Positions 42,153 through 51,069 of a stretch of 64,000 bases of DNA are shown one piece after another; positions within the stretch are counted from its first letter, which is position 1; each line of letters opens with the position of its first letter. Below the pieces are notes generated by a model. The model ran no database searches and was not told where the DNA came from. It saw only the letters and a list, made by a program, of their open reading frames with translations. The stretch is taken from positions 1 through 64,000 of the forward strand of contig NZ_JBLGTV010000009.1 in assembly GCF_047468865.1 (NCBI RefSeq). The letters are read 5' to 3'. Both the position numbers and the translations under genes were made by a program. Source of the stretch: Castellaniella hirudinis_A. GTDB lineage: Bacteria > Pseudomonadota > Gammaproteobacteria > Burkholderiales > Burkholderiaceae_B.

Positions 42153-45103
42153 ACACGCCTGTCCACCGCCTGGCCACCGGCGGCCGCATCGACCGCGCCC
42201 AGGCCCTGCCATTCAGCTTCGATGGACGCCCGATGCAGGGCCTGATCGGCGACACGCTGGCCTCCGCTCTGTTGGCCAATGGCGTGCGCCTGGTGGGGCG
42301 CAGCTTCAAGTATCACCGGCCCCGCGGCATCTACGCAGCCGGCGCCGAAGAACCCAATGCCCTAGTCTCGCTGGGCAGCGGCGGCCGCCTGGAGCCCAAT
42401 CTGCCCGCCACGCAGCTGGAACTGGCCCACGGCATGGCGGCCCACAGCCAGAACCGCTGGCCATCCCTGGCGCTCGATCTGCAAAGCGTCAACGGCCTGT
42501 TCGCCCCTTTCCTGTCCGCCGGTTTCTATTACAAGACCTTCATGGGGCCAACCCGGCGATCCTGGATGTTCTACGAGCATTTCATCCGTAAAGCCGCCGG
42601 GCTGGGCCGTGCCGGCCTGGCGGCCGACCCCGATGCCTACGAGGTGCGCCACGCTTTCACCGACGTGGCCGTGGTCGGCGCAGGCCCGGCCGGCCTGGCG
42701 GCGGCGCGCGCCGCCGCGCGGGGGGGCGCGCGAGTCATGCTCATTGAGCAGGATTTTCTCCTGGGCGGCCAATTGCTGGCCGCCCCCTCCGAAGGCCCCG
42801 CAGCGCAATGGCTGTCCGGGATGACGACCGAGCTGGCCGGCACGCCCAATGTCCGGCTGATGCCGCGCACGACGGCGTTCGGCGCTTACGACGGACATGT
42901 CCTGGGGCTGATTCAGCGCCAGGATCCCGCGCCCCGCGCCACCGGCGCGCCGCGCCAGACCGTCATCCTGCTGCATGCCCAGGCCATTCTCTATGCCACA
43001 GGCGCGATCGAACAACCCCTGGTCTTCGCCAACAACGACCGGCCCGGCATCATGCTGGCCTCGGCGATCCGCGCCTATCTGCACCGCTACGCGGTGCTGC
43101 CCGGCCACCATGCCCTGATCCACACGACTCACGACGGCGGCTGGGACACGGCCATCGATCTGGCGGCGGCCGGGGCCGAAGTCGCCCTGGTCGACACCCG
43201 CCCCGAGCCGGGCCGCCAGCGACGGGCGCAAGCCCAGGCGCTGGGCATCCAGGTATACGCCGGAGCACGCCTGACCGACGTGCGCGGCAGCCGGGGCGTC
43301 AAAGCGGCCCGGATCGAAGGCCCGGGGATACGCGCCTGGCACGCGTGCGATTTGATCGGCCTGTCGGCCGGCTGGTCGCCCGCAGTCCACCTGACGTCGC
43401 ACCAGGGCAGCAAGCCGGTCTTCGATGCCGCCCTCGACGCCTTCGTGCCCGGTGTCCAGCCGGCGGGGGTTTTCACGGCCGGGGCGATCACCGGGCAATG
43501 CTGCACGCGCCAGATCGTGCAAGCCGGCCATGACGCCGGCACGCTGGCCGCGGCTTACTGCGGCCAGCGTGCCGCCGCCGAACCGCCGCCGCTTCCAGAC
43601 CTGCCACCCCGGCAGCCAGATGGCGCCACCCACCAGGCCCCGCCGACGCCTCGCGGCAAGGCTTTCGTCGATTTGCAAATGGACGTCACGGCGGCGGACA
43701 TCGCCCTGGCTCACCGGGAAGGCTACGAATCCGTCGAGCACCTCAAGCGCTACACGACCCTGGGCATGGGCACGGATCAAGGCAAAACCAGCAACTTCGC
43801 CGCCCTGTCGGCCATGGCGGCGCTGCGCGGCGCCGCCGTGCCGGCCGTCGGCACGACCACCTTCCGCCCGCCCTACACGCCGGTGGCCATCGGGGCGCTG
43901 GCGGGCCGCGCCGTGGGGCAGCACTACAAGCCGGTGCGGCGCACGCCCTTGCATGACTGGCACCTGAGCCACGGGGCCGACATGCTGGAAGTCGGCTGGT
44001 GGATGCGCCCCTGGTACTACCGGACGGCCGGCCCGGATGCCGACACGGCCTACATCCAGGAAATGCGCATCGTGCGGGAAGCCGCCGGCTTGATGGATAT
44101 CTCCACGCTGGGCAAGATCGCCGTGCAAGGGCCGGATGCCGCCCTGTTCCTGAACCGGGTCTATGCCAACGCCTTTGCCAAACTGCCCGTGGGCCGGGCC
44201 CGCTACGGAGTCATGCTGCGCGACGATGGCGTGGTGTTCGACGACGGCACGACCTCCCGCCTGAGCGAACAGGACTTCTTCATGACCACCTCGACGGCCA
44301 AGGCCGCCGAGGTCCAGTCCTGGCTGGAATTCCTGCTGGACACGGCTTGGCCGGATCTGCGCGTGGCCATCACTTCGGTCAGCGATGAATGGGCGGCCAT
44401 GTCCATTGCCGGCCCGCGCAGCCGGATCATTCTGGCGGACGCATTCCAAGGACTGAACCTCTCGGACGACGCCTTGCCCCACATGGGCGTGCTGGAAAGC
44501 GAGTTCAACGGCAAGCCGATGCGCATCATGCGCCTCAGCTACTCGGGCGAACGCGCCTATGAACTCTATGTCGCGGCCAGCGCGGGCGAGGCGGCCTGGT
44601 GCGCGCTGCTGGACAAGGGCGAACCCCACGGCCTCAAACCCTACGGCACCGAAGCCCTGGGCGCGCTGCGCATCGAGAAAGGCCACGCGGCAGGCCCAGA
44701 AATCGACGGCCGCACCACGCTGGACGACCTGGGCATGGGCCGCATGGTGGCCAAGCAATCCGGCTTCGTCGGCGACGTACTGCGCCGCCGCCCCGCCCTG
44801 CAAGACCAGGCTCGCCAGCGCCTGGTGGGCCTGGAATGCCTGGAGGCGGGACGCCGGCTCACGGGCGGCGCTATTTTGTTCGGGCCCGGCGAGGCGCATC
44901 GCGGCCATGGCCGTGGCCGCATCACCTCGGTGACCTGGAGCCCCAGCCTGGGGAAATCCATCGGGCTGGGCCTGCTGTCCGGCGCGGAGGAACCGGCCGG
45001 CCAGGAAGTCGTGGCGGTGCATACCATCAAAGGCGACAGCGTCCGCGCACGCGTTGTCTCTCCTGTGTTTCTCGACCCTGAAGGGAGCCGGCTCCATGCC
45101 TGA
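42149..45103 (+). CDS. soxA: Sarcosine oxidase alpha subunit
   Basis: 984-residue large subunit. An N-terminal Fer2-like domain (about 20-100, GRSFKYHRPRGIY) precedes an NAD(P)/FAD pyridine-nucleotide domain (GAGPAG at 177-182, LGGQLL, later AGAITGQC). The C-terminal half is a GcvT-like tetrahydrofolate-binding domain (about 600-960; VREAAGLMDISTLGKIAVQGPDA). It would transfer the one-carbon unit released by SoxB to tetrahydrofolate. All domains appear intact. Start chosen at the ATGA overlap with soxD. Confidence 0.94.
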   Translation: MNTPVHRLATGGRIDRAQALPFSFDGRPMQGLIGDTLASALLANGVRLVGRSFKYHRPRGIYAAGAEEPNALVSLGSGGRLEPNLPATQLELAHGMAAHSQNRWPSLALDLQSVNGLFAPFLSAGFYYKTFMGPTRRSWMFYEHFIRKAAGLGRAGLAADPDAYEVRHAFTDVAVVGAGPAGLAAARAAARGGARVMLIEQDFLLGGQLLAAPSEGPAAQWLSGMTTELAGTPNVRLMPRTTAFGAYDGHVLGLIQRQDPAPRATGAPRQTVILLHAQAILYATGAIEQPLVFANNDRPGIMLASAIRAYLHRYAVLPGHHALIHTTHDGGWDTAIDLAAAGAEVALVDTRPEPGRQRRAQAQALGIQVYAGARLTDVRGSRGVKAARIEGPGIRAWHACDLIGLSAGWSPAVHLTSHQGSKPVFDAALDAFVPGVQPAGVFTAGAITGQCCTRQIVQAGHDAGTLAAAYCGQRAAAEPPPLPDLPPRQPDGATHQAPPTPRGKAFVDLQMDVTAADIALAHREGYESVEHLKRYTTLGMGTDQGKTSNFAALSAMAALRGAAVPAVGTTTFRPPYTPVAIGALAGRAVGQHYKPVRRTPLHDWHLSHGADMLEVGWWMRPWYYRTAGPDADTAYIQEMRIVREAAGLMDISTLGKIAVQGPDAALFLNRVYANAFAKLPVGRARYGVMLRDDGVVFDDGTTSRLSEQDFFMTTSTAKAAEVQSWLEFLLDTAWPDLRVAITSVSDEWAAMSIAGPRSRIILADAFQGLNLSDDALPHMGVLESEFNGKPMRIMRLSYSGERAYELYVAASAGEAAWCALLDKGEPHGLKPYGTEALGALRIEKGHAAGPEIDGRTTLDDLGMGRMVAKQSGFVGDVLRRRPALQDQARQRLVGLECLEAGRRLTGGAILFGPGEAHRGHGRGRITSVTWSPSLGKSIGLGLLSGAEEPAGQEVVAVHTIKGDSVRARVVSPVFLDPEGSRLHA

Positions 45104-45602
45104 AACCGAATTCCAGATGTCCATCCAGCCTTGCGCCATCATCCAGATCGAAGGTTGGGCGAACCGCGCCCCCACCTTCGAGGCGGCGCTCGAATCCTGG
45201 CTGGGCGTCCCCGCGCCCGCGGAAGTGGGCGAAATCCTGAGCCTCGGCAGCCGTTCATTCGTGCGCATCGCGCCACGCAGAGGCTGGCTGCTGGACGCAG
45301 ACGATACCGCCTTCGGCCTCGACCCGGACATCGGCTGCACGCTGGCCCTGCCCGATGGCCGGATGCGCATCCGCCTCAGCGGCGAACGCGTGCTCGACGT
45401 CCTGAGCGCGTGCCTGGCCATCGACTGGGACGCCCCGTCCGCCGCGCCGGGACGCGCCCTGCAGACCGGATTCCAGAAAGTCCCGGTCATGGCTCTGCGC
45501 GCCGCCCCGCGGGCCATCGACCTGCTGGCGCCCCGCTCGCTGGCCCGCAGCTTGACCGAATGGCTGGCGGAAGTCGCCGGCCCCTGGATGCACCGTTCAT
45601 GA
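45096..45602 (+). CDS. soxG: Sarcosine oxidase gamma subunit
   Basis: 168-residue SoxG-type subunit. The middle region LPDGRMRIRLSGERVLDVLSACLAIDWD and the C-terminal PRSLARSLTEWLAEVAG match the family. Its ATG at 45096 has an AAGGGAG site and overlaps the soxA stop by eight bases. It completes the canonical soxB-D-A-G order. The second doeA-like gene follows after 35 bases. Confidence 0.88.
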   Translation: MPETEFQMSIQPCAIIQIEGWANRAPTFEAALESWLGVPAPAEVGEILSLGSRSFVRIAPRRGWLLDADDTAFGLDPDIGCTLALPDGRMRIRLSGERVLDVLSACLAIDWDAPSAAPGRALQTGFQKVPVMALRAAPRAIDLLAPRSLARSLTEWLAEVAGPWMHRS

Positions 45603-45637
45603 ACACACACCCCCACAGCCATACTCAGGAGACTTCC

Positions 45638-46801
45638 ATGGCCACGTCCGCAGCACCCGCTTACCACATTTTTGAACCCCGTGAATATCAGGAACGGCTG
45701 GCGAAAGTCCGGGCCGAGATGGCCCGCAAGGGCCTGGATCTGTGCCTGGTTTCCTCGCCGGAAAACATCTTCTACCTGACCGGCCTGGATCACTGGGGCT
45801 ATTATGTGCCGCACATGCTGGTGGTGCCGATCGAGGGCGAATTGATCATCGTCACCCGCGCCATGGAAGTCGTCACCATCACCAACCAGGTGCACAATGC
45901 CCGTTTCGTCGGGCATTCAGACAGCGAATCCATCGCCGTCAAGGTTCTGGACTGCCTGCGCGCCCTGGCCCCCCGCCGGGTCGGACTCGAAACCTGGGCA
46001 GCCGGCTTCCCCTTCGGCTTCGGCCAGGCCCTGCAGGCGGGGCTGCCCGGGGTGGAATGGCTGGATTTCAACTACGTGATCGACGATCTGCGCAACGTCA
46101 AGAGCCCGGCCGAGCAGGTCTACCTGCGCGAAGCCGCGCGGGTCTCGAACGCCATGATGAAAGCGACTCTGGAAGCCATCCACGACGGCGTCACGGAAAA
46201 CCAGGTGGCCGCCCAATGCTATCTGGCCATGGTCGAAGCGGGCGGCAGCTACCCGGGATACGGCCCGTTCATCCGGCCGGAAAGCCGCCTGGGCGAAGAA
46301 CACGGCACCTGGGGGCAAGGGACGCTGCGCCGGGGCGACGTGCTGTTTCTGGAATTCTCGGGCTGCGTGCACCGCTACCACGCGCCCATGGGACGCCTGG
46401 TGCACCTCGGCCCGGCCCCGCGTGAAACCCACCACATGGCCGGCGTCTGCAAGGACGCTTTCCACGCCGTCACCGAGGCGCTCAAGCCCGGCGTGCCGGC
46501 ACGCGACGTGTACGCGGCCTGGCAGGGCGTGGCCGACCGGGCGGGGCTGTCCCATTACCGCCGCCACCACTGCGGCTATCTGGTCGGGGTTGGCGTGCCG
46601 CCCAGCTGGCAGGGGGGCAACCGCGTTGTCGGGCTGCGCCACGACAGCGACCTGGTGATGCAGCCCGGCATGAGCTATCACGTCCTGTCCTGGCTCATGG
46701 GCACCGGGCAGGGGGATTACTTCATCTCCAACACCGTGCTGCTGACCGAGTCCGGGGCCGAAATCCTGACCCAGGGCGATCTGGGGCCGATAGAACGCTG
46801 A
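45638..46801 (+). CDS. doeA: DoeA/EutD-like ectoine hydrolase family protein, copy 2
   Basis: 387-residue paralogue of the product of 39440-40606, alignable over its full length. It carries SSPENIFYLTGLDHWGYY, LEFSGCVHRYHAPMGR and CGYLVGVGVPPSW, the same hallmarks of metal-independent ectoine hydrolases. A clear GGAG site precedes the ATG at 45638. Two such paralogues in one operon suggest different but related substrates, such as ectoine and a hydroxylated or methylated form (inference). Confidence 0.82.
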   Translation: MATSAAPAYHIFEPREYQERLAKVRAEMARKGLDLCLVSSPENIFYLTGLDHWGYYVPHMLVVPIEGELIIVTRAMEVVTITNQVHNARFVGHSDSESIAVKVLDCLRALAPRRVGLETWAAGFPFGFGQALQAGLPGVEWLDFNYVIDDLRNVKSPAEQVYLREAARVSNAMMKATLEAIHDGVTENQVAAQCYLAMVEAGGSYPGYGPFIRPESRLGEEHGTWGQGTLRRGDVLFLEFSGCVHRYHAPMGRLVHLGPAPRETHHMAGVCKDAFHAVTEALKPGVPARDVYAAWQGVADRAGLSHYRRHHCGYLVGVGVPPSWQGGNRVVGLRHDSDLVMQPGMSYHVLSWLMGTGQGDYFISNTVLLTESGAEILTQGDLGPIER

Positions 46802-46858
46802 CCCATCGTCCGGCGTACCCGGCGGGCGCGCCGATGTCTCTCACACGGAGGAAAAATC

Positions 46859-47911
46859 ATGCAGGTGAAAAAAACCATGCTGGCCAGCGACAATGCCTCG
46901 GGCGTCCACCCCGAGGTCCTGGACTGGCTGCAGCGCGTCAATGCGGGCCATGCCCTGGGGTATGGCGGCGACGACTGGACCCGGCAGGCCGAGCAATGCT
47001 TCCAGCGGCAATTCGGCAGCGACGCCGCCGTGCTGCTGGTGACCACGGGCACGGCGGCCAACGTGCTCGCCCTGCAGGCGCTGGCGCAATCGGTCGATAC
47101 GGTTTTCTGCGCGGACAAGGCCCATCTGGCGGTGGACGAATGCGGCGCGCCCGAGCGCATGATCGGCTGCAAGCTGGTCGGCGTGGCCGGCCAAGAAGGC
47201 AAGATCGACCCGCACGCCCTGGCCGAGGCCGTCGCTTTCCAGACCGGGCTGGTGCACCGCAACCGGCCCCGCGTGCTGTCCTTGTCGCAGGCTACTGAAT
47301 ATGGCACCCTCTACCAGGTGGATGAGTTGCGCGCACTGGTCGATTTCGCCCACGGCCAGGGCATGAAGGTGCACATGGACGGCGCCCGCCTGGCCAACGC
47401 GGCAGCGGCCCTGGATGTCCCCCTGGCCGCCCTGACCCGCGATCTCGGGGTCGATCTGCTGTCCCTGGGCGGCACCAAGAACGGCTTGATGATGGCCGAG
47501 GCCATCGTCGCCTTCGACCCCGAACTGGCCACCCTGCTGCCGGCCATCCGCAAGCAGGGCATGCAGCTGGTGTCCAAGCAGCGCTATCTGGCGGCGCAGT
47601 ACCTGGCGTATTTCCAGGACGACCTCTGGCTGCGCAATGCGCGGCACGCCAACCGGATGGCGGCCAGGCTGGCCGCCGGGCTGGCGCGCCTGGACGGCGT
47701 GCGCCTGCGGATGCCCGTGCAAGCGAACATGGTCTTCGCCTGCCTGCCCGCCCATTGGATCGCGCCTTTGCAGCAACACACTTATTTCAACGTCTGGAAT
47801 TCCGCCACGGGCGAAGTCCGCTTCGTCACCTCCTTCGATACGACGGAGGCCGGCATCGACGGCTTCGTGGCGGAAATCGCCAGACTGAACCACCAGGAGA
47901 CCCCGATATGA
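46859..47911 (+). CDS. ltaE: Low-specificity threonine aldolase-like PLP enzyme
   Basis: 350-residue fold-type I PLP enzyme of the beta-eliminating lyase/threonine aldolase family. The PLP lysine lies in LLSLGGTKNGLM, and the PLP-ring and phosphate contacts in HMDGARLANAAAAL and VTTGTAANVLALQAL. Such enzymes split beta-hydroxy-alpha-amino acids to glycine and an aldehyde. A GGAGG site precedes the ATG, and the stop overlaps the aldehyde dehydrogenase start (ATGA). That coupling suggests the dehydrogenase consumes the aldehyde made here. Confidence 0.87.
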   Translation: MQVKKTMLASDNASGVHPEVLDWLQRVNAGHALGYGGDDWTRQAEQCFQRQFGSDAAVLLVTTGTAANVLALQALAQSVDTVFCADKAHLAVDECGAPERMIGCKLVGVAGQEGKIDPHALAEAVAFQTGLVHRNRPRVLSLSQATEYGTLYQVDELRALVDFAHGQGMKVHMDGARLANAAAALDVPLAALTRDLGVDLLSLGGTKNGLMMAEAIVAFDPELATLLPAIRKQGMQLVSKQRYLAAQYLAYFQDDLWLRNARHANRMAARLAAGLARLDGVRLRMPVQANMVFACLPAHWIAPLQQHTYFNVWNSATGEVRFVTSFDTTEAGIDGFVAEIARLNHQETPI

Positions 47912-49344
47912 GCATGGTCGAAGCACGCAACCCCTTCACGGGCGAAACGATTTTCTCAGCCCCTTCCGAAACCTACGAGTCCCTGGCGCTCCAACTGGCG
48001 GCCATGCGAAGCGCCGCGCGCGCCTGGGCCACGCTGCCCCCCGCGCAGCGGGCCGATCACGTCGAACAGGCCCTGCAATACTTCCGCGCACACCGCGATG
48101 ACATCGCCCAGGCCGTGACCCGCGAAGTCGGCAAGCCGCTGGCCGAGGCCGCCGGGGAAGTGGACTTCATGCTGGAACGCGCCGAGTACATGTGCCGCTT
48201 TGCGCGCGACGGCGCACTGAAGCCGGTGGATCTGTCCGCCTACCAGAGCGATGATTTCCAGGGGCGCATCGACTTCGTCGCAAAAGGGGTCGTCTACGTG
48301 ATCACCCCCTGGAACTACCCCCTGTTCTGCGCCATCAACGGGGTCGTCTGCGCCCTGCTCGGCGGCAGCAGCGTGCTGCTCAAGCACACCTCGGCGCCAT
48401 CGGTGGGCCGGCATTTCGCGCAAGCCTTCGGGTCGCTGGCGGGCATCGGGCCGCTGCTGGTCAACACCGTGGTGGATTTCGACCAATCGGCCCGCATCAT
48501 CGAAGAAGGCGATATCGACCACGTCGTGTTCACCGGCTCGGTTCACGGCGGCACGGTCATCCAGGCCAGCCTGGCCCGCCGCGCGGCCAACACGCGCCTG
48601 CGCCGCCCGTTCATCGGCAGCTCGCTCGAACTGGGCAGCAGCGACGCCACCTACATCGCCGCCGACGCCGACCTGGATCACAGCGTCGAGTGGGCGGTGC
48701 GCATCGGCCGCCTGCACAATTCCGGCCAGTCCTGCTGCGCCGTCAAGCGCGTCTTCGTGCACGAATCGCTGCATGCGGCATTCATCGAAAAAGCCATCCA
48801 GGTGATGCAGGCGCAATGCCAGGGCGACCCCCTGCGGCCGGACACCACGCTCGGCCCCCTGTACGGCGGACATGCCGCCGTGGATCGGCTCAAGGACATG
48901 GTCGATGCCGCAGTCGCGCAAGGCGCGTCCGTGCTGGCGGGCGGATCGGTCACGACGGTGGGGCAGGCCCGTTTCATCGCGCCGACCCTGCTGGGCAATG
49001 TGCCCGAAGACGCCGCCGTGCTCAGGGAGGAGACCTTCGGCCCGGTGCTGCCGGTCGTCAGCGTCCGTTCCGACGAAGAAGCCATCGCCCGCATCAACGA
49101 CAGCGACTACGGCCTGACCGCCTCTATTTTCACCCGGTCGCGCAGCCGCGCCGAACGCTTCATCCGCGACATGGAGTCCGGCACGGTGTACGTGAACCGC
49201 TGCAATTTCGTGGATGCCCGGCTGGGGTGGATCGGCCACAAGGGATCCGGCAACGGCTCCATCAGCCTGTCGCCGCTGGGCCTGCAGGCCATCTGCAACC
49301 TGCGTTCGGTCAATATCGACCCGACCTGGCTTACCGAGGACTGA
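47908..49344 (+). CDS. NAD(P)-dependent aldehyde dehydrogenase (DoeC-like candidate)
   Basis: 478-residue ALDH-superfamily enzyme. The active-site cysteine lies in NSGQSCCAVKRVFVHE, the general-base glutamate in SSLELGSSDATYI, the cofactor site in FTGSVHGG and VITPWNYPLFCAINGV, and the closing motif is EETFGPVLPVV. Its substrate could be aspartate semialdehyde (as DoeC) or the aldehyde released by the coupled threonine-aldolase-like enzyme. It is last in the operon and its 3' end overlaps the convergent ectC gene by 14 bases. Confidence 0.87.
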   Translation: MSMVEARNPFTGETIFSAPSETYESLALQLAAMRSAARAWATLPPAQRADHVEQALQYFRAHRDDIAQAVTREVGKPLAEAAGEVDFMLERAEYMCRFARDGALKPVDLSAYQSDDFQGRIDFVAKGVVYVITPWNYPLFCAINGVVCALLGGSSVLLKHTSAPSVGRHFAQAFGSLAGIGPLLVNTVVDFDQSARIIEEGDIDHVVFTGSVHGGTVIQASLARRAANTRLRRPFIGSSLELGSSDATYIAADADLDHSVEWAVRIGRLHNSGQSCCAVKRVFVHESLHAAFIEKAIQVMQAQCQGDPLRPDTTLGPLYGGHAAVDRLKDMVDAAVAQGASVLAGGSVTTVGQARFIAPTLLGNVPEDAAVLREETFGPVLPVVSVRSDEEAIARINDSDYGLTASIFTRSRSRAERFIRDMESGTVYVNRCNFVDARLGWIGHKGSGNGSISLSPLGLQAICNLRSVNIDPTWLTED

Positions 49345-49726
49345 CCGCCGGCGGATAAACGCCCGAGGCGTCATGCACCTCGCGCCCCGTCAGCGGCGGG
49401 TTGAAGACACAAATGACGCGCAGCGGCCGGGCGCCGCCGCGCAGCCAGTGCTCGTCATGCTGATCCAGGGCATACACCACCCCGGGCCCCAGGGCGTGCT
49501 TCCGCCCATCGGCAATGGTTTCGATTTCGCCGTCGCCGTCGATGCACCACACGGCTTCCAGGTGGTTTTGATAATGGATGTGGGTTTCGGTGCCTGGCGC
49601 AATGATGGTTTCATGAAAGGAAAACCCCATCTTGTCATCGGCCAGCAGCACACGGCGGCTGGTCCAGTTGTCCGTGACGATTTCCTGGCCGGTTCCAATG
49701 ACGTCGTTGACGTGGCGCACGATCAT
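49331..49726 (-). CDS. ectC: L-ectoine synthase
   Basis: 131-residue cupin that closes N-acetyl-2,4-diaminobutyrate to ectoine. The signature stretches MIVRHVNDVIGTG, THIHYQNHLEAVWCIDGDGEIE and DQHDEHWLRGG carry the iron-binding and catalytic residues, and length is normal for EctC. The start overlaps ectB (ATGA). It is the last gene of ectRABC, convergent with and overlapping the aldehyde dehydrogenase gene. Confidence 0.97.
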   Translation of the reverse strand: MIVRHVNDVIGTGQEIVTDNWTSRRVLLADDKMGFSFHETIIAPGTETHIHYQNHLEAVWCIDGDGEIETIADGRKHALGPGVVYALDQHDEHWLRGGARPLRVICVFNPPLTGREVHDASGVYPPAVSPR

Positions 49727-51030
49727 GCGTTGCCCCCCGCGACTTTCAACAGGCGCGGCTGGCGGCCCAGGGACGCCAGCACTTCGTTGGTGCTGCGCTC
49801 GATGACTTCCAGGCCCTGTTCCAGCTGCTCAAGCGGAATCGTCAGGGCGGGCAGCACTTTCAGGACTTCGTCGTGCGCGCCCGAGGTCTCGATGACGACG
49901 CCCTGCTCAAAGGCCCGGCGCGCAATCCGATTGGCCAGATCGTCCCCCACCGGGGTAACCAGCCCCTGGATCAGGCCCCGGCCCCGCACCGCCAGGCCGG
50001 CATCGCGGCAGCTGTGGGCCAGGTTTTCCAGCCAATCGCGCACCAGGCATTCCTTGGCGGCCACGGCCTGGCTCAGGGCCTCGTCGGCCCAATAGGTTTC
50101 CATCGCCTGGGCCGCGGCGACGAAGGCCAGGTTGTTGCCCCGGAAAGTGCCGCTGTGCGCCCCCGGCTGCCAGACATCCAGCGCGGGCTTGAGCAGCACC
50201 AGCGACATCGGCAGCCCGAACCCCGACAGCGACTTGGACAAGGTGACGATGTCCGGCGAAATCCCGGCTGTCTCGAAACTGAAGAAATGCCCGGTGCGCC
50301 CGCAGCCCACCTGGATGTCGTCCACGATCAGCAGCATATCGTGCCGCCGGCACAGGCGTTCGAGTTCGCGCAGCCAATGCTGCGAGGCCACATTCACGCC
50401 CCCTTCGCCCTGCACGGTCTCGACGATGACGGCGGCGGGCTGATCCAGGCCGCTGCTGGGGTCGTCCAGCATGCGTTCCAGGTAGGCCATGGTATTGACG
50501 TCGGGGCCGAAATAGCCATCGAACGGCATGAAGGTGGTATTGCCCAGGGCCACCCCCGCCGCCCGGCGGAATTTCTGGTTGGCGGTGGCCGCCAGCGAAC
50601 CGCCCGACACGCCATGAAAGCCATGGGTGAAGGAAATGATGTTCTGGCGGCCCTTGACTTGGCGCGCCAGCTTCAGGGCCGCCTCGACCGCATTGGTGCC
50701 GGTGGGGCCGGTGAACTGCAGGGTATAGTCCAGCCGGCGCGGCTTCAGAATCAGCCGATCCACGGTTTGCAGAAAGTATTTCTTGGCGCTGGTGGCCATG
50801 TCCAGGCCGTGCACCACACCATCGGCGCCCAGGTAATCCACCACGCGCTCGCGCAGGATCGGGTTGTTGTGGCCGTAATTCAGGGTGCCGGCACCGCTGA
50901 AAAAATCAATGTACCGGCGGCCGGTCTCATCGAAAAGTTCAGACCCGCGAGCCTTGGAAAAAATCACAGGGAATGACCGGACGTAGCCCCTGACTTCCGA
51001 CTCCATCCGGTCGAATATTTTCAAATCCAT
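49723..51030 (-). CDS. ectB: L-2,4-diaminobutyrate--2-oxoglutarate transaminase
   Basis: 435-residue class III aminotransferase converting aspartate semialdehyde to 2,4-diaminobutyrate, the first committed step of ectoine synthesis. The N-terminus IFDRMESEVRGYVRSFPVIF is typical of EctB. The PLP lysine is in SPDIVTLSKSLSG, with LLIVDDIQVGCGRTG before it. Run in reverse, it could also serve ectoine breakdown in this island. It lies 39 bases after ectA. Confidence 0.97.
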   Translation of the reverse strand: MDLKIFDRMESEVRGYVRSFPVIFSKARGSELFDETGRRYIDFFSGAGTLNYGHNNPILRERVVDYLGADGVVHGLDMATSAKKYFLQTVDRLILKPRRLDYTLQFTGPTGTNAVEAALKLARQVKGRQNIISFTHGFHGVSGGSLAATANQKFRRAAGVALGNTTFMPFDGYFGPDVNTMAYLERMLDDPSSGLDQPAAVIVETVQGEGGVNVASQHWLRELERLCRRHDMLLIVDDIQVGCGRTGHFFSFETAGISPDIVTLSKSLSGFGLPMSLVLLKPALDVWQPGAHSGTFRGNNLAFVAAAQAMETYWADEALSQAVAAKECLVRDWLENLAHSCRDAGLAVRGRGLIQGLVTPVGDDLANRIARRAFEQGVVIETSGAHDEVLKVLPALTIPLEQLEQGLEVIERSTNEVLASLGRQPRLLKVAGGNA

Positions 51031-51069
51031 GGTGTTCTCCTTGTTGACGTTCGAAAAGACGACAGCAAA

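Noticed and set aside
42362..45916. A 1184-codon open frame on the minus strand across soxA-soxG
   Set aside because: It is a shadow frame of GC-rich soxA/soxG: no domain, Gln/His/Gly-rich composition, and the plus-strand genes have full domain support.
39440..46801. Creatinase (creatine to sarcosine plus urea) as the function of the M24-like proteins, suggested by the adjacent sarcosine oxidase
   Set aside because: The RYHxP and GYLVG-PP-W signatures follow DoeA/EutD rather than creatinase, and ehu/ect genes surround them. It is kept only as an alternative to test.
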